A stretch of 64,000 nt of DNA from positions 62,001 to 126,000 of the forward strand of contig QOQV01000001.1 of NCBI GenBank assembly GCA_003327435.1, given 5' to 3'. The position numbers and the translations under genes were made by a program. The DNA comes from Ignavibacteriota bacterium. GTDB lineage: Bacteria > Bacteroidota > Ignavibacteria > UBA10030 > BY39. The notes under the pieces were generated by a model. That model was not told where the DNA came from, made no database searches, and saw only the letters and a list, made by a program, of their open reading frames with translations. This document shows positions 1 through 6,783 of the stretch, piece by piece (the first letter of the stretch is position 1; the number at the start of each line of letters is the position of its first letter).

Positions 1-1
1 T

Positions 2-481
2 ATGGGCATTTCGCTTGGTGTTTTAATGTTAAATGCTTTTATATTAACAACTCTGGATACCACAGTTAGATTGGCAAGATACATTGTCGAAGAATCTGTA
101 GGTATAAAATTTAGAATTTTTAAAAATAGGTACATCGCAGCAGCAATGGGTTTGGTTTTAGCTTACATCTTAACACAGAATAACAGCTGGAAAATTATAT
201 GGCCAGTTTTCGGAGCTTCAAATCAACTAGTAGCCGCTCTTGCTTTGTTTGTTGTAACGGCATACTGGTTTGGGTTTGGAAGACCAAAAGGCTATACATT
301 ATTACCTGCGATTTTTATGCTTCTCACAACAGAAGCTGCGTTAATTTATCAAACAATATGGCAATATATACCTCAGGGAAATATTTTACTAATAGTTATT
401 TCAAGCTTGTTGATTATTTTAGGATTAATAGTAGCTTTTGAAGTATATAAAAAAATCTGGATAAAAGATGGGCAGCAATAA
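2..481 (+). CDS. cstA: Carbon starvation protein CstA, C-terminal part (cut by window edge)
   Basis: These are the last 159 or so residues of a CstA-type membrane permease. The family imports peptides or pyruvate in starved cells. The frame is open at the left edge, so the true start lies outside the window. Recognisable family stretches are LTTLDTTVRLARYIVEE near the beginning and FGASNQLVAALALF about 70 residues in. Four hydrophobic segments can be seen: YIAAAMGLVLAYIL, QLVAALALFVVTAYWF, LLPAIFMLLTTEAALIY and the C-terminal ILLIVISSLLIILGLIVAF. The TAA stop directly abuts the ATG of the next gene, so the two are probably co-transcribed and translationally coupled. Family assignment is firm; substrate is not determined by the sequence. 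Confidence 0.88.
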   Translation: MGISLGVLMLNAFILTTLDTTVRLARYIVEESVGIKFRIFKNRYIAAAMGLVLAYILTQNNSWKIIWPVFGASNQLVAALALFVVTAYWFGFGRPKGYTLLPAIFMLLTTEAALIYQTIWQYIPQGNILLIVISSLLIILGLIVAFEVYKKIWIKDGQQ

Positions 482-1333
482 ATGAAAAGTGCAAGAACAA
501 GAGCTTCATTTTTTGGTTTTTTCTCAAATCTTTTCTTATTTATAATCAAATTAATAGTTGGTTTGTCTGTTGGAAGTATCGCTCTCATTTCAGATGCATT
601 TAATTCACTGATGGATATTATCGCCTCAATGGCGACAATATACAGTGTTCGCATTAGTCAACAAAAAGCTGACTCAAATCATCAGTTTGGTCATCAGGCA
701 GCAGAACCGATAGCAGGACTTTTATATGCCATCCTTGCAGGTGTAGTTGGTTTTAATTTTATCAAAGAATCCATAATCAGAATTTTCTCGCCCACAGTGG
801 AAAATATTAATTGGTTACCATTCTCAATAATAATAATCACGATGTTATTGAAAAGTTATATGACAATACATTTCAAAAAAGTTGGTAAACAGCATCAAAG
901 CCCGGTTATTCTTGCAAGTTCAGTAGATAGTTTTAATGATGTAATTGCTTCTTCTTTTGCACTTATTGCGATAGGAATGAGTTATTTTGGGTTACCAATC
1001 TTTGACGGGATAGGAGGAATTTTTATATCAGCAATAATAATCAAAGGTGGATACGAAATTGCTCGTGATAATATAAAATATTTAATGGCACACGCAGCAG
1101 ATGAAAAACTCCTTGCAGAACTCGTTCAGAGAGCGTTAAAAATCCCTAATGTAAAAGGTGTAAATGATCTCCGTTCTCATTATGTAGGTAACCTCTTCCA
1201 TATAGAAATTCATATCGAAGTGGATAAATCACTTGACACGAAAACTTCCCACGACATTGGTAAAGCAGTTCAAAAAGAGTTAGAATCTGTTAGCTCAATC
1301 AATAAAGTATTCGTTCACATAGATCCTGTTTAA
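482..1333 (+). CDS. Cation diffusion facilitator (CDF) efflux transporter, probably Mn2+ or Fe2+ type
   Basis: This 283-residue protein has the CDF layout: six hydrophobic segments over residues 1-200, then a soluble C-terminal dimerisation domain (about 205-283, ending HIDPV). CDF proteins export divalent metals against protons. The metal site in TM2 reads SDAFNSLMD (N41, D45) and in TM5 DSFND (D149, D153). The quartet is therefore N-D-D-D, not the His-containing set of zinc exporters. From family knowledge, D/N-only sites go with Mn2+ or Fe2+, so manganese efflux is my inference. It starts immediately after the cstA stop and is followed 3 bp later by asnA. Length is normal for the family. 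Confidence 0.9.
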   Translation: MKSARTRASFFGFFSNLFLFIIKLIVGLSVGSIALISDAFNSLMDIIASMATIYSVRISQQKADSNHQFGHQAAEPIAGLLYAILAGVVGFNFIKESIIRIFSPTVENINWLPFSIIIITMLLKSYMTIHFKKVGKQHQSPVILASSVDSFNDVIASSFALIAIGMSYFGLPIFDGIGGIFISAIIIKGGYEIARDNIKYLMAHAADEKLLAELVQRALKIPNVKGVNDLRSHYVGNLFHIEIHIEVDKSLDTKTSHDIGKAVQKELESVSSINKVFVHIDPV

Positions 1334-1336
1334 ATT

Positions 1337-2371
1337 ATGAATCTTACAATTCCCAAAAACTATCAACCAAAATTAGATATTACAAAAATTGAGATAGCAA
1401 TTAAACTCATTAAAGACAATTTTGAGAGAGACCTCGCATCCGAATTAAGGTTATATCGCGTTACTGCACCTTTATTCGTGCTTAAAGGAATGGGAATTAA
1501 CGATGACCTGAGTGGCATCGAAAAACCTGTAACCTTCCAGATTAAAGATTATAATGGATACTCCGCTGAAATTGTTCAATCCCTTGCTAAGTGGAAACGT
1601 ATTGCACTTGCGGATTATGGAATAAAACCAGGTTACGGTATTTATACTGATATGAACGCAATTCGACCAGATGAAACTATCGATAATATTCACTCAATAT
1701 ACGTTGATCAATGGGACTGGGAAAGAGTTATAACGCCAGAAGAAAGAAATATTAATTTTTTAAAGGAAATCGTTAACAAAATATATTCTGTAATTAAAAG
1801 AATTGAATTTATTGTATATGAACATTACCCTCAAATAAATCCAATCCTACCTGAACAAATTAAATTTATTCATAGTCAGGATTTGCTAAACTTATATCCT
1901 GACTTAATACCGCAGGAAAGAGAAAATAGAATTGCGGAAGAATTTGGAGCGGTATTTATAATTGGTATCGGTGCAGAACTATCGGATGGAAAACCACATG
2001 ATAAAAGAGCTCCTGATTATGACGACTGGACAACTGAAACTGAAAATGGATATCAAGGTTTGAATGGGGATATAATTGTCTGGAATCCGATACTTGAAAG
2101 AGCATTTGAAATATCCTCTATGGGAATTAGAGTTGATAAAACAGCACTTCTGAGACAATTAACAATAACAAAAACAGAAGAGAGAAAATATTTATATTTT
2201 CATAAAAGATTGTTAAATGACGAGTTACCTCTTTCTATTGGAGGAGGAATAGGACAATCACGTCTTTGCATGTTTTATTTAAGAACCGCACACATTGGTG
2301 AGGTTCAAGTTAGTATCTGGCCAGATGATATGAAATATGTCTGCAGGAATAACAATATATTCCTCTTGTAA
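1337..2371 (+). CDS. asnA: Aspartate--ammonia ligase (asparagine synthetase A)
   Basis: AsnA makes asparagine from aspartate, ammonia and ATP with release of AMP, in the cytoplasm. It is a relative of class II aminoacyl-tRNA synthetases. Over 344 residues the protein carries family stretches such as the N-terminal LYRVTAPLF, the middle IYVDQWDWERVI (about 115-126), and the C-terminal PLSIGGGIGQSRLCMF (about 299-314), which holds the class II motif 3 arginine. Length is slightly above the usual 330. It sits 3 bp after the CDF gene and ends a short + strand unit. The following 30 bp hold no obvious terminator. Confidence 0.95.
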   Translation: MNLTIPKNYQPKLDITKIEIAIKLIKDNFERDLASELRLYRVTAPLFVLKGMGINDDLSGIEKPVTFQIKDYNGYSAEIVQSLAKWKRIALADYGIKPGYGIYTDMNAIRPDETIDNIHSIYVDQWDWERVITPEERNINFLKEIVNKIYSVIKRIEFIVYEHYPQINPILPEQIKFIHSQDLLNLYPDLIPQERENRIAEEFGAVFIIGIGAELSDGKPHDKRAPDYDDWTTETENGYQGLNGDIIVWNPILERAFEISSMGIRVDKTALLRQLTITKTEERKYLYFHKRLLNDELPLSIGGGIGQSRLCMFYLRTAHIGEVQVSIWPDDMKYVCRNNNIFLL

Positions 2372-2404
2372 CCCTGTATAAACTCCTAAAATAAAGTTGT
2401 TCTA

Positions 2405-2629
2405 TCAATGAATTCTTTTTTTATATTGATTGAGATTTTTTTGATTTCTTTTCTTTTTCTCGTATTCCCTAATAGAAAGTATTGGTTGTTCTGAAAAAGC
2501 TCCCTTTTGCAACTTCATAAATTCTTTTAATTGAAATTGCAACTCTAATTGTTTTTGTTGTTTCTTTTTATATTTGTGTTTTTTCTTAAAAGAACTGTTT
2601 CCATTTCTTCTCTTAAATTGTTTTTGCAT
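2405..2629 (-). CDS. Small Lys/Gln-rich basic protein of unknown function
   Basis: I do not recognise this 74-residue protein. It is extremely rich in Lys, Gln and Arg: its first 30 residues hold long runs such as KKKHKYKKKQQKQ, and the tail is KKKRNQKNLNQYKKRIH. There is no signal peptide or membrane segment. Composition suggests binding to RNA, DNA or the ribosome, but that is only inference. In favour of a real gene are an ATG start and a good purine-rich site, AAGGAAAAG, just upstream. Against it, the coding strand is low-complexity A-rich DNA, which gives open frames by chance. It lies downstream of tyrA on the same strand with a 155 bp gap. Confidence 0.45.
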   Translation of the reverse strand: MQKQFKRRNGNSSFKKKHKYKKKQQKQLELQFQLKEFMKLQKGAFSEQPILSIREYEKKKRNQKNLNQYKKRIH

Positions 2630-2784
2630 TTCTTTTCCTTTTACTCGTTAGTTATATTGAAACTAAAATATAGAATTCTTTTGCAGTGATTTTATAATAA
2701 AATCTTAAACCCGTTTTAAAACGTTTACACTTTGGATAATTGTTCTATCATATAATAATGAAACTTATGTTCATTTGCAACTTT

Positions 2785-3483
2785 TCATTTATTAAAATAC
2801 CTTAAGAATTCCATTTTAGCTTTTTCTGAGTATCTATTGAATTTTAACATATCTTCCAATAATTCTTCGGAATCTTTTAACAACAAATTAAATATTTTTA
2901 TGGCTTTATCATAATTTGTGGTGGTTGAATAATATTCGCGACGCATAATATTATGGAAACTCCTCGCTGTGAGATGTAACAAAGTTTGTGTATATGCCAT
3001 TATTTTATCATGTTTTTGAGGAGTCATCTCAATAATTTCCAACCCAAACTTGAATAATTCCTTTTTTATAATATTGTAATACTCTTGTTTAATCCTGATA
3101 GGATAGAGGATAATTTTATTATTTCGTGAACCTTGTTTAAATGAGTCTGGTCCAAATAACGGATGGGTACCTAATAAATTTACATTTTTGGGTAAATATT
3201 TTTTCATCAATCTTACAGGGTATTCTTTTACTGAACAAACGTCAATAATTATGCTATCTTCTCTCAGAAATTGTTTTATTGATATTAATACATCTTTAAA
3301 ATTTCTAATACTTACTGATATGATTACAATATTTTTTGAAGCTGCGCTGCTCAAATTACATACTGTAACTCCTGGTAAAGGTTTAATTTTTTTTATATCA
3401 TAAGCAAACACATCAAAGTAATTCTTCATATGTTTACTTAAAAACCTACCAAATCTACCATAACCAATTATACCGACAGTCAT
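2785..3483 (-). CDS. tyrA: Prephenate dehydrogenase (TyrA family)
   Basis: The enzyme converts prephenate oxidatively to 4-hydroxyphenylpyruvate, the step committed to tyrosine. The 232-residue protein opens with a Rossmann nucleotide-binding motif, GIIGYGRFGRF (residues 4-14). It has the TyrA signature GTHPLFGPDS near residue 110 and a helical C-terminal dimerisation region. It is short for the family and lacks an ACT domain, so product feedback would have to act elsewhere. Its ATG overlaps the stop of the chorismate mutase gene by 4 bp. This gives the order DAHP synthase, chorismate mutase, prephenate dehydrogenase, a complete tyrosine-branch unit apart from the central shikimate steps. I infer control by the leader attenuator upstream of the operon. 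Confidence 0.85.
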   Translation of the reverse strand: MTVGIIGYGRFGRFLSKHMKNYFDVFAYDIKKIKPLPGVTVCNLSSAASKNIVIISVSIRNFKDVLISIKQFLREDSIIIDVCSVKEYPVRLMKKYLPKNVNLLGTHPLFGPDSFKQGSRNNKIILYPIRIKQEYYNIIKKELFKFGLEIIEMTPQKHDKIMAYTQTLLHLTARSFHNIMRREYYSTTTNYDKAIKIFNLLLKDSEELLEDMLKFNRYSEKAKMEFLRYFNK

Positions 3484-3767
3484 TTTGCCCTCTGTATTTT
3501 TCTTGAATATATGAAAATTGTTCTATAAATATTTTGCACCATTTTACCATCCAAACAATATTTTTTTGCTTGTTTGAGTTGTTTATTTATTATAGAATTT
3601 TCTCGATGATAACTAATAATTTTTATACCATTTGCCCTTTTATATTCTCCAATTTGTTCAATTAATTTTTGTCGTTTATTTAAAAGATACAACAATTTTT
3701 CATCAATTTTATCAATTTTATTTCGCAATATCTGTAAGTTATTATTCTTAATACTATTGTTTTTCAT
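3480..3767 (-). CDS. Chorismate mutase, AroQ type
   Basis: This 95-residue all-helical protein is the size and pattern of a monofunctional AroQ chorismate mutase, which rearranges chorismate to prephenate. The N-terminal helix reads LQILRNKIDKIDEKLLYLLNKR, split here as LRNKIDKIDEKLL and YLLNKRQKLIEQIGEYK. This is the classic R-x-x-I-D-x-I-D-x-x-L-x-x-L-L-x-x-R motif, with the active-site arginine and lysine. The second helix follows around YHRENSIINKQL. The gene sits 13 bp downstream of the DAHP synthase gene and overlaps tyrA by 4 bp. In many Bacteroidota chorismate mutase is fused to DAHP synthase or to TyrA; here all three are separate. Confidence 0.88.
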   Translation of the reverse strand: MKNNSIKNNNLQILRNKIDKIDEKLLYLLNKRQKLIEQIGEYKRANGIKIISYHRENSIINKQLKQAKKYCLDGKMVQNIYRTIFIYSRKIQRAK

Positions 3768-3780
3768 AATTAAATTCCAA

Positions 3781-4809
3781 TTAATCTAAATTGATATTAA
3801 GTGATCGATCCACCACTTCGGCTAATTTCCGAAGTTTTAAGAGTAGATGCTTAAATCTTTCGGGTTTTAGAGATTGATATCCATCTGAAAGGGCAGATTC
3901 AGGATTCTGATGTACTTCAATGATCAAACCATCTGCACCTCCAGCAATTGCTGCCATAGACATTGATGCAACACCATCCCATATACCGATTCCATGGCTT
4001 GGGTCTACAACTATTGGTAAATGAGAAAGTCGTTTTATAATAGGTATTGCATTTAAATCAAGAGTGTTCCTTGTATATGTCTCAAAAGTTCTGATTCCCC
4101 TTTCACATAATATTACCTCGTAATTTCCGTTACTTACAATATATTCTGCTGCCATAAGAAGTTCTTCAATTGTTGCAGAAATTCCTCTCTTCAATAAAAC
4201 CGGTTTTTTGATACTTCCTGCTGCTTCAAGGAGGGCAAAATTTTGCATGTTACGAGCCCCGATCTGAATAACATCAACTGCTTTTGCAACTAATTGTAAT
4301 GTAGATACATCTTTAACTTCAGTAACTATTTTCATACCTGTCCTTTCTCTAACTTCCATCAGATACAACAAAGCTTCTTCTTTTAATCCTTGAAACGAAT
4401 ATGGCGAGGTTCGAGGTTTATAGGCACCACCACGCATAAACTTGATTCCAAAACTTGAGAGTATCTCACCAATTTCAATTATTTGTTCTCGACTTTCTAC
4501 AGAACAAGGACCTGCAATTATCGCAAGCTCTTTACCACCAATCATATGGTTACCTAACTTAATTATTGTGTTTTCCTGTTTTACTTCACGACTAACTAAT
4601 TTAAATGGCTTTGAAATTGATATTGCCTCTAATACACCCGACATATTCAAAAATAATTCAGGGTTAACGGGGGATTTATTTCCCGTAATTACTATGCCGA
4701 TTCGATTAACACCGGGTACTTCATTTGCTTTAAATCCAAGCGCACAAATTTTTTCTTTAACTGCTTCAACATCACTTTTAGTAGCGTCTGTTTTCATTAT
4801 TACAATCAT
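3781..4809 (-). CDS. aroF: 3-deoxy-7-phosphoheptulonate (DAHP) synthase, type I-beta with N-terminal regulatory domain
   Basis: DAHP synthase condenses phosphoenolpyruvate with erythrose 4-phosphate, the first step of aromatic amino acid synthesis. The 342-residue protein has a ferredoxin-like N-terminal domain (about 1-70, [17 protein letters not shown]...). In homologues this domain gives allosteric inhibition by Tyr or Phe. The KDPS-like barrel follows, with [53 protein letters not shown] and a C-terminal IIEVHQNPE metal/substrate region. The ATG at 4809 has an AGGAG site 7 bp upstream. It is the first gene of a three-gene operon behind a Tyr/Phe-rich leader peptide and terminator, so I expect both enzyme feedback and attenuation. 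Confidence 0.95.
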   Translation of the reverse strand: MIVIMKTDATKSDVEAVKEKICALGFKANEVPGVNRIGIVITGNKSPVNPELFLNMSGVLEAISISKPFKLVSREVKQENTIIKLGNHMIGGKELAIIAGPCSVESREQIIEIGEILSSFGIKFMRGGAYKPRTSPYSFQGLKEEALLYLMEVRERTGMKIVTEVKDVSTLQLVAKAVDVIQIGARNMQNFALLEAAGSIKKPVLLKRGISATIEELLMAAEYIVSNGNYEVILCERGIRTFETYTRNTLDLNAIPIIKRLSHLPIVVDPSHGIGIWDGVASMSMAAIAGGADGLIIEVHQNPESALSDGYQSLKPERFKHLLLKLRKLAEVVDRSLNINLD

Positions 4810-4841
4810 CTTGCTTCTCCTTATTGAATATTACTATTTAT

Positions 4842-4880
4842 TAAAATAAAAAACCCTACTTACTGTTCGCAAGTAGGGTT
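4842..4880 (-). terminator. Intrinsic terminator in the aroF leader
   Basis: On the minus strand a perfect 10 bp stem AACCCTACTT / AAGTAGGGTT (4880-4871 with 4861-4852) encloses a 9-base loop. It is followed at once by a T-rich run (TTTTTATTTT). The hairpin ends about 40 bp before the aroF ATG. Its 5' arm can instead pair with an upstream segment at 4921-4933, which would prevent termination. It could also stop transcripts coming from the T9SS gene at 5041-6399. Confidence 0.85.
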
Positions 4881-4898
4881 CATAAAAGCTTTTATTTA

Positions 4899-5009
4899 TT
4901 AGAAAATAAATTTATAAACACCTAATTGCGAACCGAAAAATTGATAATAATAATAGGAATAATATTCATAACGATGACAGATGGAATTTTTCGTATTTTC
5001 GGTGGTCAT
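4899..5009 (-). CDS. Leader peptide of the aro/tyr operon (36 aa, Tyr/Phe-rich)
   Basis: The reading frame starts ATG ACC ACC GAA at 5009 and stops with TAA at 4899. Residues 14-25 are YEYYSYYYYQFF: seven Tyr and two Phe in twelve residues, all Tyr codons being TAT. Three more aromatics follow before the stop (VYKFIF). Such a run is far from the composition expected of random sequence and matches the products of the downstream enzymes. There is no strong Shine-Dalgarno site (upstream is AGAAAATAAAT), as in many Bacteroidota genes. The peptide itself probably has no function beyond being translated. It begins 32 bp after the stop codon of the upstream T9SS gene. Confidence 0.8.
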   Translation of the reverse strand: MTTENTKNSICHRYEYYSYYYYQFFGSQLGVYKFIF

Positions 5010-5040
5010 ATTTATTTTCTAAATTTAATAAATTTTAAGT

Positions 5041-6399
5041 TTATCTGGTCAGAATCATCTTCTTAACATCAACAAAATTATTTGCTATAATTTTGTAAAA
5101 GTATACACCACTTGTAAATTGTGATGCATCAAAATCAACTGAATAAGTTCCTGCTTCCATTTGATCGTTAACTAAGGTTGCCACTTCCTGTCCAAGAATA
5201 TTAATAATAGATAATTTTACAAAACCAGAATTTGGAAGACTGAAGTTAATTGTGGTTTTTGGATTAAATGGATTGGGATAATTTTGAGAAAGTTCATATT
5301 TCTGTGGAATTTTATTTGATTCCCTGACAGAATTTGGATTCAGCATAATTGGACCATAATATGTAACCAACCCGTCGTTGTCAATTTGTTTTAGTCGATA
5401 TATTGGTGAAATTTCATTTACATTTTCATCAAGCCATGAATATTTTTGTGGTTGTAAAGAATAACCAGCACCAGGTTGGAAACTTTCCTCAATTGTTATG
5501 TAGTCATTAACTTGTTTGTTGAATTTTTCCACATAAAATCCATAGTTGTTAATTTCAGAAACGGTTTCCCACTCCAACAATATAGAATTATTTCCAACAT
5601 AACTTGCCATCATCATCCCAAGTTGAATTGGAAGTGGTGCATCCGACCAATTTTTCGCAACCCTGATACCATCAATATAAGCGTTTGGTGAAATCATGCC
5701 AAAATCACGATTCTGTACAATTCCAATACTTGATAAAGAACTGATCAGATCTAACGTATCTGATACCTGAGATACTGTTGGAGCCGGTGGAGTTGGAGTT
5801 AACTCAGGATTAATCCACAATGCAGCGATATCATTTGAATCACCATCGACAAATGTATAACTAAACACAATTAAGTATGTTTGATTGATGTTAAGATTTG
5901 CATAATACCATTCAACTTGTGGATGGTGTTCATTTACCTGAATACCCAATCTATATGTAGTATCTGTCGAACCACGTCGTATACATATTAAAGGGTAATA
6001 CTTTCCAGACGAATAAAATCCAGTAAAGTATTGACCCAGGGCGCTAGTACTACCAGGAATATATTCTGTGTTGATGACTTTTAAAAGAAAGGAACAATAT
6101 ATAGTTCCAGAATTTTGTGAAGGGAAAGCTCGATAATAATCCATAGAGGATGATGTGCTTGCTACAATTCGAATCATCCGCCCGATATTTGATGATGGAT
6201 AACCTGGATAATTTAAATTACTATCAATAACCTGAACAGGATTAAAATCACCATCGTATTTAACCCAGGAAAAATTACTTACTGTATCAAGGCTACCGGC
6301 ATTATATTCAAAATTTTCTTCCAATAATGTTTGCCCAACTGTAATTGAGTACAGCACACAAATATTAATAATGAAAAGTTGTAAAATTTTTTTATGCAT
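5041..6399 (-). CDS. Secreted protein with T9SS type A sorting domain
   Basis: This 452-residue protein has an N-terminal signal peptide (about 1-22, hydrophobic LFIINICVLYSITVG). A beta-rich extracellular region follows at about 25-270, with no family I can name; its layout resembles lectin/LamG-like domains. Next is a short region (about 265-345, containing ILLEWETVSEINNYGFYVEK) common in secreted Ignavibacteria proteins. The last 80 residues are a T9SS type A sorting domain: YELSQNYPNPFNPKTTI, GQEVATLVN, SGVYFYKI, KKMILTR. It should cross the inner membrane by Sec and leave by T9SS, with the C-terminal domain removed. It lies just upstream of the aro leader on the same strand. Binding target unknown. 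Confidence 0.85.
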   Translation of the reverse strand: MHKKILQLFIINICVLYSITVGQTLLEENFEYNAGSLDTVSNFSWVKYDGDFNPVQVIDSNLNYPGYPSSNIGRMIRIVASTSSSMDYYRAFPSQNSGTIYCSFLLKVINTEYIPGSTSALGQYFTGFYSSGKYYPLICIRRGSTDTTYRLGIQVNEHHPQVEWYYANLNINQTYLIVFSYTFVDGDSNDIAALWINPELTPTPPAPTVSQVSDTLDLISSLSSIGIVQNRDFGMISPNAYIDGIRVAKNWSDAPLPIQLGMMMASYVGNNSILLEWETVSEINNYGFYVEKFNKQVNDYITIEESFQPGAGYSLQPQKYSWLDENVNEISPIYRLKQIDNDGLVTYYGPIMLNPNSVRESNKIPQKYELSQNYPNPFNPKTTINFSLPNSGFVKLSIINILGQEVATLVNDQMEAGTYSVDFDASQFTSGVYFYKIIANNFVDVKKMILTR

Positions 6400-6433
6400 A
6401 ATATAACCCTTTGTTTGTTATTAATTAACACCA

Positions 6434-6465
6434 ATAATTTAACCAATTCCTATGATAAAGTCAAT
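6434..6465 (-). promoter_or_regulatory. Possible Bacteroidetes-type promoter for the T9SS gene at 5041-6399
   Basis: On the minus strand ATTG (6465-6462) is followed after exactly 20 bases by TAAATTAT (6441-6434). This resembles the Bacteroidetes TTTG-N19-21-TAnnTTTG layout imperfectly. It would start transcription about 28 bases before the ATG at 6399. The region is A+T-rich, so chance matches are easy. Confidence 0.3.
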
Positions 6466-6750
6466 ATCCATATAAAATTATTCTTAAAAAATGGTTAATT
6501 TTTTAAAAATTTCATATTCACACTTGATTTGCATCACGAATTTAACCCTAATTTTAAATGAATAAAATTATATTACTATCAAAAACAATTTATTCGTAAT
6601 ATATATTGTAGAAATTTCAATAATATTATTAACAAAGTTATAATTTATTGTTTTAATTTTCCCTTAATCAGATTTTCTCTCCAATAAAAATTTCAATTTT
6701 TACATCATATTTTCAGACCTCATATAAACTAACTTAAAATTATTTTTGTC

Positions 6751-6766
6751 TGGCACTTCAATTGAA
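6751..6766 (+). promoter_or_regulatory. Possible sigma-54 promoter for the TIGR03790/T9SS gene
   Basis: TGGCACTTCAATTGAA matches the sigma-54 consensus TGGCACGN4TTGCW at all but two defined positions: the G after TGGCAC and the C of the -12 GC. The -24 GG and -12 G are present with correct spacing. The implied start near 6776 would leave only about 8 bases before the ATG at 6784, which weakens the case. Confidence 0.35.
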
Positions 6767-6783
6767 TGAAATAATAAAAGAAT

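Larger units (their letters stand above)
4842..5009 (-). promoter_or_regulatory. Tyr/Phe ribosome-mediated attenuator of the aroF-chorismate mutase-tyrA operon
   Basis: Three parts are visible. First is a 36-codon leader reading frame (5009-4899) with a run of Tyr and Phe codons at 4970-4935. Second is segment A (4933-4921, GTTCGCAATTAGG), directly after that run. Third is segment B (4877-4865, CCTACTTGCGAAC), which pairs with A at 12 of 13 positions and also forms the 5' arm of the terminator with segment C (4861-4852). A stalled ribosome at the Tyr codons would leave A free to pair with B and allow read-through. Rapid translation would cover A and let B:C terminate. The sequence elements are seen directly; the mechanism is inferred from classical trp, phe and his attenuators. 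Confidence 0.8.
6400..6783. other. Divergent intergenic region between two T9SS cargo genes
   Basis: The 384 bp between the divergent T9SS genes are very A+T-rich and hold no open frame of note. Candidate promoters lie at each end: ATTG-N20-TAAATTAT on the minus strand (6465-6434), and a sigma-54-like TGGCAC/TTG pair on the plus strand (6751-6766). I see no RNA gene or long repeat in the middle. Confidence 0.5.

Noticed and set aside
4442-4849. 135-codon frame antisense to the DAHP synthase gene
   Set aside because: The DAHP synthase frame is certain; this one has no family match I can recognise and runs toward the leader region by chance.
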